Source: Lasiosphaeria ovina (taxonomy: Eukaryota; Ascomycota; Sordariomycetes; Sordariales; Lasiosphaeriaceae). Taken from it: DNA of 64,000 nucleotides. The first letter of the stretch is position 1. Every line of letters begins with the position of its first letter. The notes under the pieces were generated by a model, which did not search any database, was not told the DNA's origin, and saw nothing but the letters and a program-made list of their open reading frames with translations. The stretch spans positions 2,180,001 through 2,244,000 of the forward strand of contig JAULSN010000004.1 of NCBI GenBank assembly GCA_033439765.1, given 5' to 3'. The translations under genes and the position numbers were made by a program. Of the stretch, positions 11,100 through 20,899 are shown one piece after another.

Positions 11100-11531
11100 T
11101 CAGTTCTCGGCCGCAAGCGCCCACACCCCATTTTTCCGAGTAGTTACATAGGTCTGAATCTGCTCCTGAACAGTCCACCCCAGCGTTGCCCAGCACACGA
11201 GATACGCCCCCAGGCCATAGCAGAGGGAGATGGTGACGCAAACAGCCGTGATCATCTCTGGCCCCCAGACGGCCGCCGTCCGCGCCGCGTCGTAGACATG
11301 GGTTATAAAGCTCACAAACGTAAACACCACGCTGCTACCAAGCAGCATGATAGGTGCCTGCCACGCAAACGAGAACAGCCGACGCGGCCGGGCCGGCAAC
11401 GAGGACGAGGACGAGGACGAGGACGAGTACGACGACGACGACGACGACGGTGAGCCGTAGAGGCGGGGGTCGTATCCAGGACCAGCCACGCGAAGACGGC
11501 GTCGTGATGACGCCGGCACAGCTATAGCCAT
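11100..11531 (-). CDS. Hypothetical two-helix membrane protein, possibly 5'-truncated
   Basis: A 143-residue frame. Residues 1-55 are Arg- and Ser-rich, including a run of serines and one tyrosine encoded by an AGC/TCG-type trinucleotide tract. They are followed by two strong hydrophobic segments, about APIMLLGSSVVFTFVSFI and MITAVCVTISLCYGLGAYLV, and a short hydrophilic tail. The layout resembles the C-terminal membrane part of fungal STAND-type or HeLo-like proteins, several of which end in paired helices. The ATG sits immediately beside the TATATATA end of the LTR-like relic at 11532-11733, so the original N-terminal part may have been displaced. Function unknown. It could also be a chance open frame, but the two clean membrane segments argue for coding origin. 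Confidence 0.4.
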   Translation of the reverse strand: MAIAVPASSRRRLRVAGPGYDPRLYGSPSSSSSSYSSSSSSSSSLPARPRRLFSFAWQAPIMLLGSSVVFTFVSFITHVYDAARTAAVWGPEMITAVCVTISLCYGLGAYLVCWATLGWTVQEQIQTYVTTRKNGVWALAAEN

Positions 11532-12556
11532 TATATATATCTAAGAGAAAAGGGCCAATTAGGGGTAAGCTCTATTACTCTCTAATAGAGTAACAGAGCA
11601 CCCTGCTCTATGCCCCTCCAAGTAGAGCAGATGTGGGTCCCAGCCCACATGCTCCTACTTCCTCCCTATTAGCTATCCTGATTCTAGTCCTCTGTTAGGT
11701 GCAGCTGGCCCTAGTAAGAACCGGGGTTCGTAACACTCGTAGCATAGTTAAAAGGTGGTTTCTATAGGTTATAAAAATTGCTAAGTATTAGCGAATGATA
11801 AGAAAACCACACCCTATTATAATCTACGAAGAAGGGAAGGTTATACGTTATTTACGTAGATTTTGAGGGCTCGAAAGCTTCAATTTTGTTATTTTGGTGG
11901 TTTTGTTATTGTGGTAGTGAGCACCTCTATTTGGGAGGTTGGGTTCCCTGAACGAAAACAGGCGGGGCGGGGCATGGGTAACAAGCCGCTACTAGGTATC
12001 TTTTCTAGACCCACTTTGCCGCACCGCCCCACAGTAGCTTAAGCTGCCCCCACGGGCGATACGGAGGTTCGGGCCAAAAGTGAGTCCAAAGATGGCTTGG
12101 CAAGTCACTGCGCTAACAGACTCACTAATAGTTTCACCACTCTCCATTATGGATTCCATGGTAAGGAGAATGCAAGATGTGTTAGCGGAGGAGGGTATAA
12201 GAACTGAGGGGTAGTACTTAATAGATACTTTTATTTATGTGAAAAATAGTCCTGTGCATAAGTAACTATTAGGTGATGAGTGTGTTTTAGTTTGGCACCC
12301 GCTTGCCCTATATCCCCTACCACGGCCGCAAACACACTTAATGCACGCACTTAAACTTGGTCGCCGCGTCTGCCGTTGGCGGGACAACAGGACTGGGGAC
12401 AACAGGACTGCTCCGCCGCTGAATGTTGACCAGCTCCAAACCGTTGAAATGCGGCGTAATGGGGGGCTTTTCTCTTTCGCATCACCATCTTCTCGACCTT
12501 ATATGCTTCCGTCTTGAGACCGTCCTCTCATCCTCAAACCGACCGTGACAACCACC
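11532..12556. mobile_element. AT-richer LTR-like relic and promoter of the HeLo-like gene
   Basis: On the minus strand a segment beginning TGTTACGAACCCCGG (from 11733) and running to the TATATATA/TCTTAGA block near 11535 has the look of a solo Ty3/Gypsy-type LTR. It includes hairpins such as CTCTATTA/TAATAGAG near 11570. Base composition is visibly more AT-rich than in the neighbours up to about 12330, and an 8-bp inverted repeat (AATCTACG at 11821, CGTAGATT at 11855) is present. Target-site duplications could not be established. The last 250 bases before 12557 probably hold the promoter of the next gene. Confidence 0.35.
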
Positions 12557-14180
12557 ATGAGCCTGCCCATCTCAATCGGCGACGTGATCGCCGCGGCGGC
12601 GTTGGCTAAGACCATCTTCGGGCGGATTCGGTCGGCGCCGAAGCAGTTCCAGACCTTTGGGCGCGACGTGGCCGTCGCACGCACGGTGCTGCTTGACATC
12701 CAATCTAGGTACGCGATGGCTGAGGAACGCTGGCTGCTCTCAGGCCCCGCGCCGCCCGCGGTCGTCGCCCTCAACCGCCGCACCATCAAGGCGGTGTTCA
12801 ACAACACCAAAGCCGACCTGGAGAAGCTGGGGCGCAAACTCGACCAGTACGGCGGCCGAGTCGGCCGTGGGTCCGGCAATTGGGGAGACAAGGTGGCATT
12901 CGTCGGCAGCCTGCCTGAGCTGAAGGAACGCCTGCAGTCTAGCTCCTCGATGCTGTTCCAGCTGGAGCGGCTCCTGCAACGTGACGAGCTGGCCGCGAAC
13001 CAACGCGAGATCTTGGACGCTCTGAACGAACAACGTGCCGAGGAGAGACGACTTCGAGCCGCCCGCGTGAGCGACCCCACACACAATCGGCCTCGCCGCC
13101 GCGGCGACGACGCTACCCTCCTGAGCTCCGATCTCTCCAGCTCCAGAATGACGACGCGCGATGCTTTCATCTGCCGCTGGCGGAGCCACGTCGCTGCTGT
13201 TGGCGCTGCTGCTGTCGCTGCTGCCGACGACGAGGTCCGCTACGGCCTGAACGAGCAGCGTGCCGAGGACGAACGACTTCGTCGGACGGGCCGCGTGTCC
13301 GATTCGACAGACAATCGGCCTCGCCGCCACAGCGACGACGTCACCCGCGTCCTGAGTTCCGACCTCTCCAGCTCGAGCACTCCGTCGCGCGATGCTCTCA
13401 ACCGCAACCAGCACCAGGCCGTTGCTGCCGATGCTGCTGCAGATGACGATACCCTCAGACCGGAGGCACAGCCGACGTACTACCAGCCGTCCAGCTTCGA
13501 CAAGGAGGCCGTGGACGGCGGCGGCGGCAGCGGCAGCGGCAGCACCTCCCGCGACAGGTTGTACTCTGGCGAGGAGATAGTAAGGCTCGGAAGCGCCACG
13601 ACGACACTGTATCCACTCTTTCACGTCGTGCTCGTCCCATCGACCGTCATAATGTGGATTGTAGCGTTCGGTCTCGCGGCTCAGCGCACGGCGAGCGCTC
13701 ACGAATTCAGTATGGTATCGTACGTGTCCCGCCTTCCTCCGCACTCTTGTTTCGCTCCTCTCGACCATGTCCCTAATTTGTGACCGCTATCCTCGTCCAT
13801 CTCTTGTGAGCCATGGTTAACACGGAGAAATGTAGTCGCGGCTCGACGCTGGTCACCACTCCGATCCTCATTGCCTTATACTGCGCCTCGATCCTGTTGC
13901 GTTTTCTCCGGTCGGGCGTCTTCACGGCGTACTATACGGCCATCGACATAATAATCGTCAGCCTGGTGATCGCAAGCATCCTCATGGCCGGGTACATCTG
14001 TTCCAAGCTGGAGTCGGCCTGGTCCCCCGTCGAGACGCTCAACGTGGTTGCCTCGTGAGTCAACTTGGACCTTATCCCAATACCATAGCACTTCTAACAC
14101 CCTCTGCCTATTGTTGTAGGGGCCTCTCCACGTTTCATATCGTTGGTATCTGCGGGTACGGGATACAGACGAAGAAGTAG
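12557..14180 (+). CDS. HeLo-like/STAND N-terminal domain protein with three C-terminal membrane helices
   Basis: Three exons, 12557-13709, 13811-14054 and 14120-14180, give 485 residues. Introns of 101 and 65 nt are placed by GTATGG...GTGAG and GTGAGT...TTGTAG with matching phases. Residues 1-145 (MSLPISIGDVIAAAALAKTI..., FGRDV, LEKLGRKLDQYG, LPELKERLQ, LFQLERLLQRDE) follow the helical pattern of the fungal N-terminal domain found on STAND/NLR-like proteins (PF17111-like). Residues 156-205 and 231-280 are two copies of one module (LNEQRAE...NRPRR...SSDLSSS), period 75 residues. Three hydrophobic segments lie at about 351-377, 398-417 and 424-448. There is no NACHT, ankyrin or other effector domain. 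If intron 1 is retained, a 408-residue form with one helix results. Domain identity and function are inference; HeLo-type domains act at membranes in fungal cell death. Confidence 0.62.
13022..13400 (+). repeat. In-frame internal duplication, period 225 bp
   Basis: The segment starting at 13022 (CTGAACGAACAACGTGCC) recurs at 13247 (CTGAACGAGCAGCGTGCC). Both copies continue with matching blocks for about 150 bases, including CAATCGGCCTCGCCGCC and CTCTCCAGCTC. The 225-bp offset keeps the reading frame, and the protein copies are diverged but clearly related. Confidence 0.8.
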
Positions 14181-14710
14181 AGGCTCGTGGTCGGTAAGGG
14201 ATGACGCGTCGACGACGCGTCTGGAGTTTGTTTCGTGTGATGAATGTCTCTTTGGCTAGGCTGCGTACGTGTGTGTGGGCGCGCTTTCATGATGATTGGA
14301 AGATGGTATGATGCCCTCTGTGTATGATGTGCTGAAACCCAGCCATGACCTTGGGTTTTGTTTTGTCGGCGTTCTCTTGGTTGTTAATGACCCCGGTGGT
14401 CAGGGACCGACTTTTCGTTTAAGGCGCAGTAGAGGGCTTTCGGAAGATATGAGGGTGCAGGAGACTGGTATATAATTATTAATGATGGACGCGAGATGCC
14501 CATTTCATTGAGTAGCTCTTCTTGTCACGGGAGGTTTTGAAGTCGTAACGAAGAGAGGTCCAGAACCACCAAGAAGGAAGTTGTTCTTCTAGAAAACCCA
14601 GGCAGGTACAGTACAGTCAGCGGCAAAGATTGCGGTGTTATCGAGTAATTTGTCATGGCACCAATCAGAGGTCTCTGGTCGTGTTGACAAACTCTCAAAA
14701 AGGAAATAAG
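14181..14710. other. Intergenic between convergent frames
   Basis: Holds the 3' flank of the HeLo-like gene. Two ACGCGT sites 12 bases apart lie near 14205-14221. No gene is seen. Confidence 0.5.
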
Positions 14711-15290
14711 CTACGGTACGCCTGGCAACTGGTAACCCAGCAGAATGTGCAGGGATTTCACGTGCGGGCTCACGTGATACTGTACGTGATCATCTCGCTT
14801 AATTTGTTTGGCCAAGGCTTCGGCGATGGCGCCTCCGACGAAGAGGCCGGCGCCGGCGGTTCCGGCTATGTTGCACGCCTGCGTGTACAGCAGCGGCAGC
14901 GCTACGGCGAGCGGAACCTCGACCAAAGCGCCGGCGATCACGGCCGCCCCCAGCGCCAGGGCATTGACGCCGGTGGTGGCGGCGGAGGCGGCGTTGAACT
15001 TGGTTCCGAGGACGCCGTCGCTGGGGTTGGCGATGGGCGGCCCCGCAGACCAGCGACGGGCCGTTGCAGACGAAGGCCTGGGTGGCCGCGTCGAACCCGA
15101 TCTGCTCGTCCGGCTGCGAGCACCCGACGCAGAGATCCGAAAAGGGCCGCGGGCTGTCGGTACAGGCGGAAGCGACGGGCACGAAGCCGGCGGGACAGCC
15201 GCAGCAGCTGTAGGTGCAGGTCGCGTAGGACCGACCAGGTTCGTCTCTTGAGACCCCGAGCCAAGGCGTCTGCTTCTGGCTGAATCCGAG
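14711..15290 (-). pseudogene. Cys-rich then glycine-rich membrane protein gene, frameshifted
   Basis: Two consecutive protein-like stretches lie in different frames of the minus strand. The upstream one (about 15240-15055) encodes a cysteine-rich module: RSYATCTYSCCGCPAG, ACTDSPRPFSDLCVGC and AFVCNGPSLVCG. The downstream one (about 15050-14711) encodes GPPIANPSDGV, a hydrophobic segment (VNALALGAAVIAGALVEVPLAVA) and a Gly/Ala-rich helix (GTAGAGLFVGGAIAEAL) before a basic tail. They join smoothly if one base is missing from the homopolymer at 15051-15054 (C run on the plus strand), so this is either a real frameshift or an assembly error there. The true start is not visible: upstream of the Cys module lies a tRNA-like relic. 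No family was recognised; the Gly-zipper-like helix suggests membrane insertion. Confidence 0.35.
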
Positions 15291-15331
15291 TCCGGCATGA
15301 GTGGACAAAAAGGGAGGCATGGACCAAAAAA

Positions 15332-15415
15332 ATGAAGTATTCTATCCCGCCGGGAATTGAACCCGGGTCTCGAGCTGGCCACTCCATCTCATCTGTGGTG
15401 AGCATCACCACCGCC
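15332..15415 (-). other. tRNA-like relic (B box, T arm, T-run)
   Basis: On the minus strand, CCGGG-TTCAATT-CCCGG forms a perfect T arm with a B-box match (GGTTCAATTCC). It is followed within about 20 bases by a run of seven T (plus-strand A run near 15325-15331), as expected for a Pol III terminator. Upstream lies a strong hairpin (GTGGTGA-TGC-TCACCAC). I could not find a 5' strand pairing with the acceptor sequence or a proper anticodon arm, so this is probably a tRNA pseudogene or tRNA-derived element. Confidence 0.35.
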
Positions 15416-16009
15416 CTAGAATGCACGACTGGTGGTGCTGCGCTGCATCTGGCAGCAGCCTCTCTTCGAGCGGCCTCGCTCACTTCGCACGCGTTAACCC
15501 GTGTGCCTCACCATCGTGACGCGATTAGCGTCATCCCTTGCGGCTACCTCCTTGCCTGCCTAGCCGGCGACGGCGACAAAGTAGAAGGGCGAAGGAGCCA
15601 TCTGGTTGCATTAACACGCCGTTCTTGTCCTCAAAGAAACTCGACTGGCCCAGATGGGCGGTGGAGTTGAAGTTCCTTGGGGCAAGATGTATCTGTACGA
15701 AACTGACAGAGCTGATGTTTTGCTATGCGGGTTTGCTGGAAGTCCTGTCATGGAGAACGAAGTCCCCTTTTTTGGCCCCGGTTTGTCAACAGCGGACCCG
15801 CGTCCCGTCCGTGCAACCCCCTCGCCGCCTTTAACATTTTTCAATGCGCCTGACCTGAACCCCACCCAATTCTGTAACCCCCGCCAACTTCGCCTGTAAA
15901 CCCTTCGCCCCTCGGACATCTCCATCTCAGAACTCCACCCTTTGATCCGTCACATACTCTCCTACGTCCTGCGCAACCGAAAGCCCTTCCTTGCGAAGTC
16001 ACGGCAGCA
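15416..16009. other. Intergenic, no gene seen
   Basis: Short unrelated frames only. An ACGCGT site lies near 15489. The last 100 bases are pyrimidine-rich and could be the former promoter of the decayed gene that follows. Confidence 0.45.
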
Positions 16010-17398
16010 ATGCAGAGGCGCGTCCTGGCCGGCGCCCAAGGAGTCGGAGTCGGCATCAGCACTCTACGCGAGGTAATATCGGTTTTCACCTCTTTGCCGC
16101 GGGGAAGCTAACCATTACCGCCAGCGCGCCGCGTCTTTGGCAGTCGACTGAACAGCTTGCTGGAATGCGAAAACGGCCTCTTCATCCCAAGCAGCTGCGA
16201 GATCAAACGAACGTTCTTTGTGGCACAGCATACCTGGCTCCAGTTTGTTTCTCATACCAGAGCTATTCCGCCTGCTTATATGCCCTGCAGCATCTGCGAC
16301 CCCTCGATAATGCTAAAAGACGTCCCTGCGTTCCCGGAACCTGTCCCGCGAGAGTTTACCATGCAAGGAGTGGCTGTCTGGCCAACACGAAGGGGCGAGG
16401 ATGAGGAGTCTTTGGTCCACGGCCTGGGAAAGTCGATTCCCCTTTAGACCTAAAGCCGCTTGCCTGCCGCCTATCATCGGCACCCGATTTTCGCTGTTAC
16501 AGAGGGACTCTTCCGTCAGATCCCCCGAGAGGACTCGGGATTCTCACCTTGTCCTGGTCATACATCCTGTCGATGAGACTCCTTGAACTGCAGCGACGAC
16601 CGGTAAAGTGTTCCAACACTTGTTGTCTACAGCCGACGCTCGCCACCGAATATATCGCTAGTCTAGCGGATGTGGTTCTCGACCTACGCACTCCGGCATC
16701 CTACCGTTTGGTGCGATGGCTCTGCGCCGTCTTAGCGCCAGGTCTTGGCTGGCAGGTTGGCGGCTCTCCACCCATATGGACAGCGTACAGTTTGGGAGGT
16801 GTCCGTTTTGTCATCCTAACCGACAAGCCAGTCTCATTTGACCCGAATGAACAACCCCCGAACTCATCCCAAGCTGCTGATCTTCTTTTCGAGCTGTGCG
16901 GCTTGTTCGGCCTAGGAGGAGGCCCGTCGGATGACGTCTCCGAGTGTATGCCGCTGCCTCCGTACACGGGCAGCATTCCTAGTGGTCCTTACTTTACCGC
17001 TTTATCGGAGGCGCGCATTGCAACCACAGCTTCCAGCCACCAACCTTGAACGGCAAACCGAGACAATCAGACACGCAGACTATGTCCGTATTCATCAATA
17101 CGTTGCCGGTCTCAGGTATTACAAGCAGCTAATAAGTGCAAACAGTCTCGGTTTGCAGTCTGTTGTATGGAGCATGTTCTGGCAACCAGACATACAATGC
17201 AATCTTGTTAGTCCGTGGTTAGGAGGCATCCTCGACGTCTTGCGGCCCCTTATCGATGCAAGAGACATAGCAGCATTGGTGAAGACATTTGCAATGCGCC
17301 GTCCGCGCGTTGCATTATGGTGGCTTGGCATGCTCCTCCTCGGCAGTCCGAACATCCTGGAGGAGATGGTCTCTCTGGTTAGAGACCACAGAGGGTAG
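16010..17398 (+). pseudogene. Decayed member of an uncharacterised Sordariomycete gene family
   Basis: Protein-like segments follow one another in shifting frames. A first exon may be 16010-16072. Frame 2 (about 16125-16440) encodes ENGLFIPSSCEIKRTFF and PEPVPREFTMQGVAVW. Frame 1 (about 16444-17000) encodes DLKPLACRLSSAPDFRCYRG, RGLGILTLSWSYILSMRLLEL and VRWLCAVLAPGLGWQ. Frame 2 again (to 17398) encodes HADYVRIHQYVAGLRYYK, VVWSMFWQPDIQCNLVSPWL and RRPRVALWWLGMLLLGSPNIL. The last blocks are hallmarks I associate with a large anonymous family, expanded in Sordariomycetes, of proteins over 500 residues. The frame change near 16440 cannot be an intron of normal length, and the one between 16931 and 17049 has only poor splice signals. 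The usual family C terminus is missing after 17398. I therefore call it a pseudogene; sequencing errors are the alternative. Confidence 0.45.
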
Positions 17399-18826
17399 CC
17401 GAGCTTATTAGCGATGCTCGTCCTATACTAAATCGACGTGGGAGTGGGCAAGACTGCGTCTCACTGTTCTCGGGCCGCCGTCGCTTCCTCGGCGCCTGAT
17501 GTTAGGCCTTGGATTGCGGTATGCACTCTATATTATCCTTATAACATCGTCTAAGTTGAGAAGCCATGTGGGGCGAGGTTAAGGATTCACCGGGACCTCC
17601 AACAAATGGAACTTCGTGGGGAGCGGCTTCCACAACGGGTAAGAATCACGCGCTTGTGTGTCTTATGCAAGCAAGAGTCTCATTCGTGTATGCAGTCCCA
17701 CCGTCTGACCCGAGCCGTTCGACCCTCTCTCCAGGACCCTTAATTAATGGAATCGCCAGTGCCTTCCTTACAGATCCCAATAAGGTCCGTAGCTATTTCA
17801 ACACCGTTGCACCGTCGTTGGGAACACCTTCCGTCCTTGTAATGTCGGCCTTTCCTTCACGTCTTGCCAAATTCCTAAGAAGATAATAAATGGGCGCGGC
17901 CGGGAGCTGGCGGCATGTTGCACACACACCTGCAGCAATACTTAGGTAACTCAGTCTGAAAAGTTCCCCTCCGAGGTGGTGTGTTCGGATTGGAGTTGGT
18001 TACACCTTCCCCTGTGTTCGGGCCGGGAATGGTTTACTCGTAGATTGCGGGGTGGGGGCAGCAGCAGCTCTAGCTAGTTCAAGCGAGACCGATAGCGCCA
18101 CAAAATACAAGGTGAACAAAAAGATAAAAAGAAAGAGATAAGTACTCGGCCATGGGGACCTCTTTCCTGCTCTGTGGGTTTCTCGTCCTGGTAACTGGTA
18201 ACAAAAACAGAGGTAACCAGGAAGGATTTAGGATGCGGCTCTTTACGGGGTCGGTCTCGAGAGATCCGTCGATGATGACAAGCAGCATCCCAGCGCGCGT
18301 ATTGATCTACTGTGTACGTGTACCTACACAGTACACTAAGCACACGTTCTCTGCTCTGCTTAGGGCAAGCGGGCGATCAGCAGGCGAAGGGGAGCTGAGA
18401 TGGCCAGGAAAATGTAACCCCGCGCTGCTGGAGATGCGGGATGGCACCCGGTCCCCGTCTAATACCTACTCGTACTACGGATACTGGTAGTGCCGATCCT
18501 TCAACAGTTCCCAAGGGAAGGGTGATGACTTGCGCCAGGAAAAGAGAGACAACGGGCGGGCGAGCGCAAATCGGCGGTGCCTTCTTGTTAGGTGGGTTGC
18601 ATGCGTTTACTCCCCCCCCACAGTCGGCGATCCGTCCCAGGCCAGGCCGACAGGCAGACAGTCTGTCGTGCCAAGGGTAGCATGCAACATTGGGAAAAGG
18701 CGGGCGGGCGGGAGTCGGGTCGGGGGCCAGACCACAGCAGCGGATCGGGGCTCACTCCGCTTCTCCTTGTGTGAAGAAGAGTAAAGAGGAGAAAGACGGG
18801 AGGCGCCGTCTTTGTCTTTGTCGCCA

Positions 18827-18862
18827 GCCTGCCCTGCCCTGCCCTGCCCTGCCCTGCCCTGC
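18827..18862. repeat. CCCTG pentamer array
   Basis: About seven tandem CCCTG units lie in the upstream region of the Cys-rich membrane protein gene. Confidence 0.9.
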
Positions 18863-18936
18863 TTGGCCATCCCCATCCTCAGCCTCAGCCCGACGGGTGC
18901 CGTGCCTACCTTGACTGCGCTGCGCTGCACCCATTG

Positions 18937-19020
18937 ATCGATCGCATCGCATCGCATCGTATCGCATCGCATCGCATCGCATCGCATCGCATCGCATCGC
19001 ATCGCATCCCATCGCATCGC
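18937..19020. repeat. ATCGC pentamer array
   Basis: Roughly sixteen tandem ATCGC units, with two single-base variants, end about 128 bases before the start codon at 19148. The array is almost perfectly regular, so it is probably length-variable between isolates. Confidence 0.92.
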
Positions 19021-19147
19021 CAGCCATGGTTCCGTCGCCTCGTGCGCCTCACCCGCCTGTGTCCTCGCCTCACGCCCGCCTCTGAACCGGCCTTCTGTTA
19101 CAGTCCTCGCCCTCGCCGGGGCCCCGCCACGCGCCTCGCTTCTCGCC

Positions 19148-20635
19148 ATGGCCGCCCGCGCTGCTCGAGCTCTGGTCGGCTGGTGGCTGCTAGCCAGTGC
19201 TGCGGCCGTCCAGGACCGCTTCCAATTCGGCGCCATGGAGACGGGGCCGGCCTTGTCGCCGCGCCTCTACCATGCTTCGCCGGCCGTCCCGCTCCGGAAC
19301 CGCCAGTTCCAATGCACCGCCGGCCTCCATCCTTGTACGTTCCATACCTTGCCCATAGGCTTCTACCGCTTCCTCCTATTGAGCCGCCCCCCTCTGACTT
19401 ACTCTCAGGCAACGAGATTGGAGCTGTCGGCAACAGCGTCTGCTGCGCCAACACCGAATAGTGAGTGCAAGACTTGATACACGCATTCATCACACCATCA
19501 TATGCGCTAACTTGGTCGGAATAGCTGCATCGTGAACCCTACCGCCACATCACAGGCGGGATGCTGCCAGATCGGCGCCACGTGCGGCGCTTCCCCGTGC
19601 AGCGAGAACCAGTACATCTGCGCCAGCACGGCGACCATCACGTCGGCCGGGTCGACCATCACGTCGGTGGAGCCGGCGTGCTGCTCGCGCCAGTGCACGG
19701 CGACGTCCATGTACGGCTGCCCCTCGTCGCTCGGCGGCGGCTGCTGCTCCTACGACTCGGTGTGCCGCTCCAACCGCCAGTGCGTGTCCACCGTCATGCC
19801 GACGTCGTCGTCGAGCCCCCTGGTGCCCGTGATCCCCGCCGGCTGCACCACCAGCCAGATCTCGTGCGCCTCCAGCCTCGGGGGAGGCTGCTGCGCCGCC
19901 ACCCAGTCGTGCACCCTCTTCAGCTCCTCGGCCCACTGCGCCGACGTCACCACGACGCCAACCGGCAGCGGCATAACCGAGGTCGAGCCCGGCAGCACCG
20001 GCGGGCTGAGCACCGGCGCCAAGGCCGGCATCGGCGTCGGCGTCGTCGTGGCCTTTGGGCTGCTGATCGGCGCCGCCACGTGGTGGTGTCTGCGACGGAG
20101 ACGGCGGAGCGACGGCTCGAGCAGCTCGCGCCGGCCGCGGCCGACGGGCGTCATCGGCGCGCTGGTCGGCGGCGGGCCCAGCGGAATCGGGAGGGGCGAG
20201 ATGTCGGACAACGACACGACCGACATCGTGTCGCGCGGCGGCCCGCTGCCCGGCATGGCGCACGACTACTTCGGCCCCGACGCCGTGCCGGGCCCCTACA
20301 CCGACAACACACCGCCCGACACGTCGGCCGTCACCACCCCGGGCGTCGAGCACAGGGACAGGCTCGGCGCCTTCCAGCCCCACGACCCCGACGACATCGC
20401 CGTGCCCGTCGAGATCGACTCGCGCATCAGCCCGTCCCAGCAGCAGCAGCAGCAGCCGCCGCTGCCGCCGCTGCCGTCGGAATCGCCAGGCGACATCTCC
20501 CCCGCGGCGCCGCCGCCCCCTGTTGTGCCACAGCCCCACTACCCCGACGACGGGCGGTTCGAACTGTACGGCTCCAGCCCGACGGAGTACGTGTCTCCAA
20601 GCTCGCCGGAACCGCCCGACGACAGGGCGCGGTGA
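19148..20635 (+). CDS. Cys-rich type I membrane protein, wall-sensor-like
   Basis: Three exons, 19148-19334, 19409-19460 and 19525-20635, give 449 residues; phases agree and intron 2 has a GCTAAC branch site at 19505. A signal peptide (MAARAARALVGWWLLASAAA) is followed by a Cys-rich ectodomain with paired cysteines (CCANTEYC, GCCQIG, ACCSRQC) and two copies of a CPSSLGGGCC/CASSLGGGCC module, at about residues 146-158 and 187-199. One membrane helix lies at about 247-270 (IGVGVVVAFGLLIGAATWW), then a basic stop-transfer sequence (RRRRR). The cytoplasmic tail of about 175 residues is disordered and Pro/Asp/Ser-rich with a short poly-Gln. The architecture matches fungal surface sensors of the Mid2/WSC type, though without a WSC domain. 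The gene is probably plasma-membrane located; its role in wall sensing is inference. Confidence 0.8.
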
Positions 20636-20826
20636 GGGTGCAGGCGAGGATCCAAGGCGCGTTCTTTTCGGCAGGGCTGGCGCCACAACTGGGGCCTGTC
20701 TGATGACGTTCATGAATATAGTTGGCCTGCACATATGCATTCTCGGATGTGTGAATATAAAAGTAAATACCATACATGCCAGATTTGAGACACCTGAATG
20801 GTCAAAACAGTGAGTGTATCACGCCT

Positions 20827-20899
20827 TCGTGAGAGAGGGAGAGGGAGAGAGGGAGAGGGAGAGAGGGAGAGAGAGAGAGGGAGAGAGAGAGAGAGAGAA
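20827..20899. repeat. GA/GGGA microsatellite
   Basis: Tandem GAGAGAGG-type units of mixed length in the 3' flank of the sensor gene. Confidence 0.85.

Larger units (their letters stand above)
17399..19147. other. Intergenic with two minisatellites
   Basis: A frame at 17566-17886 encodes 106 residues without recognisable features and is not called. Two pentamer arrays (18827-18862 and 18937-19020) lie 130-320 bases upstream of the membrane-sensor gene start, inside its likely promoter or 5' leader. Confidence 0.5.

Noticed and set aside
17566..17886. 106-residue frame after the decayed family gene
   Set aside because: It does not match the family C terminus as I know it and has no recognisable motif.
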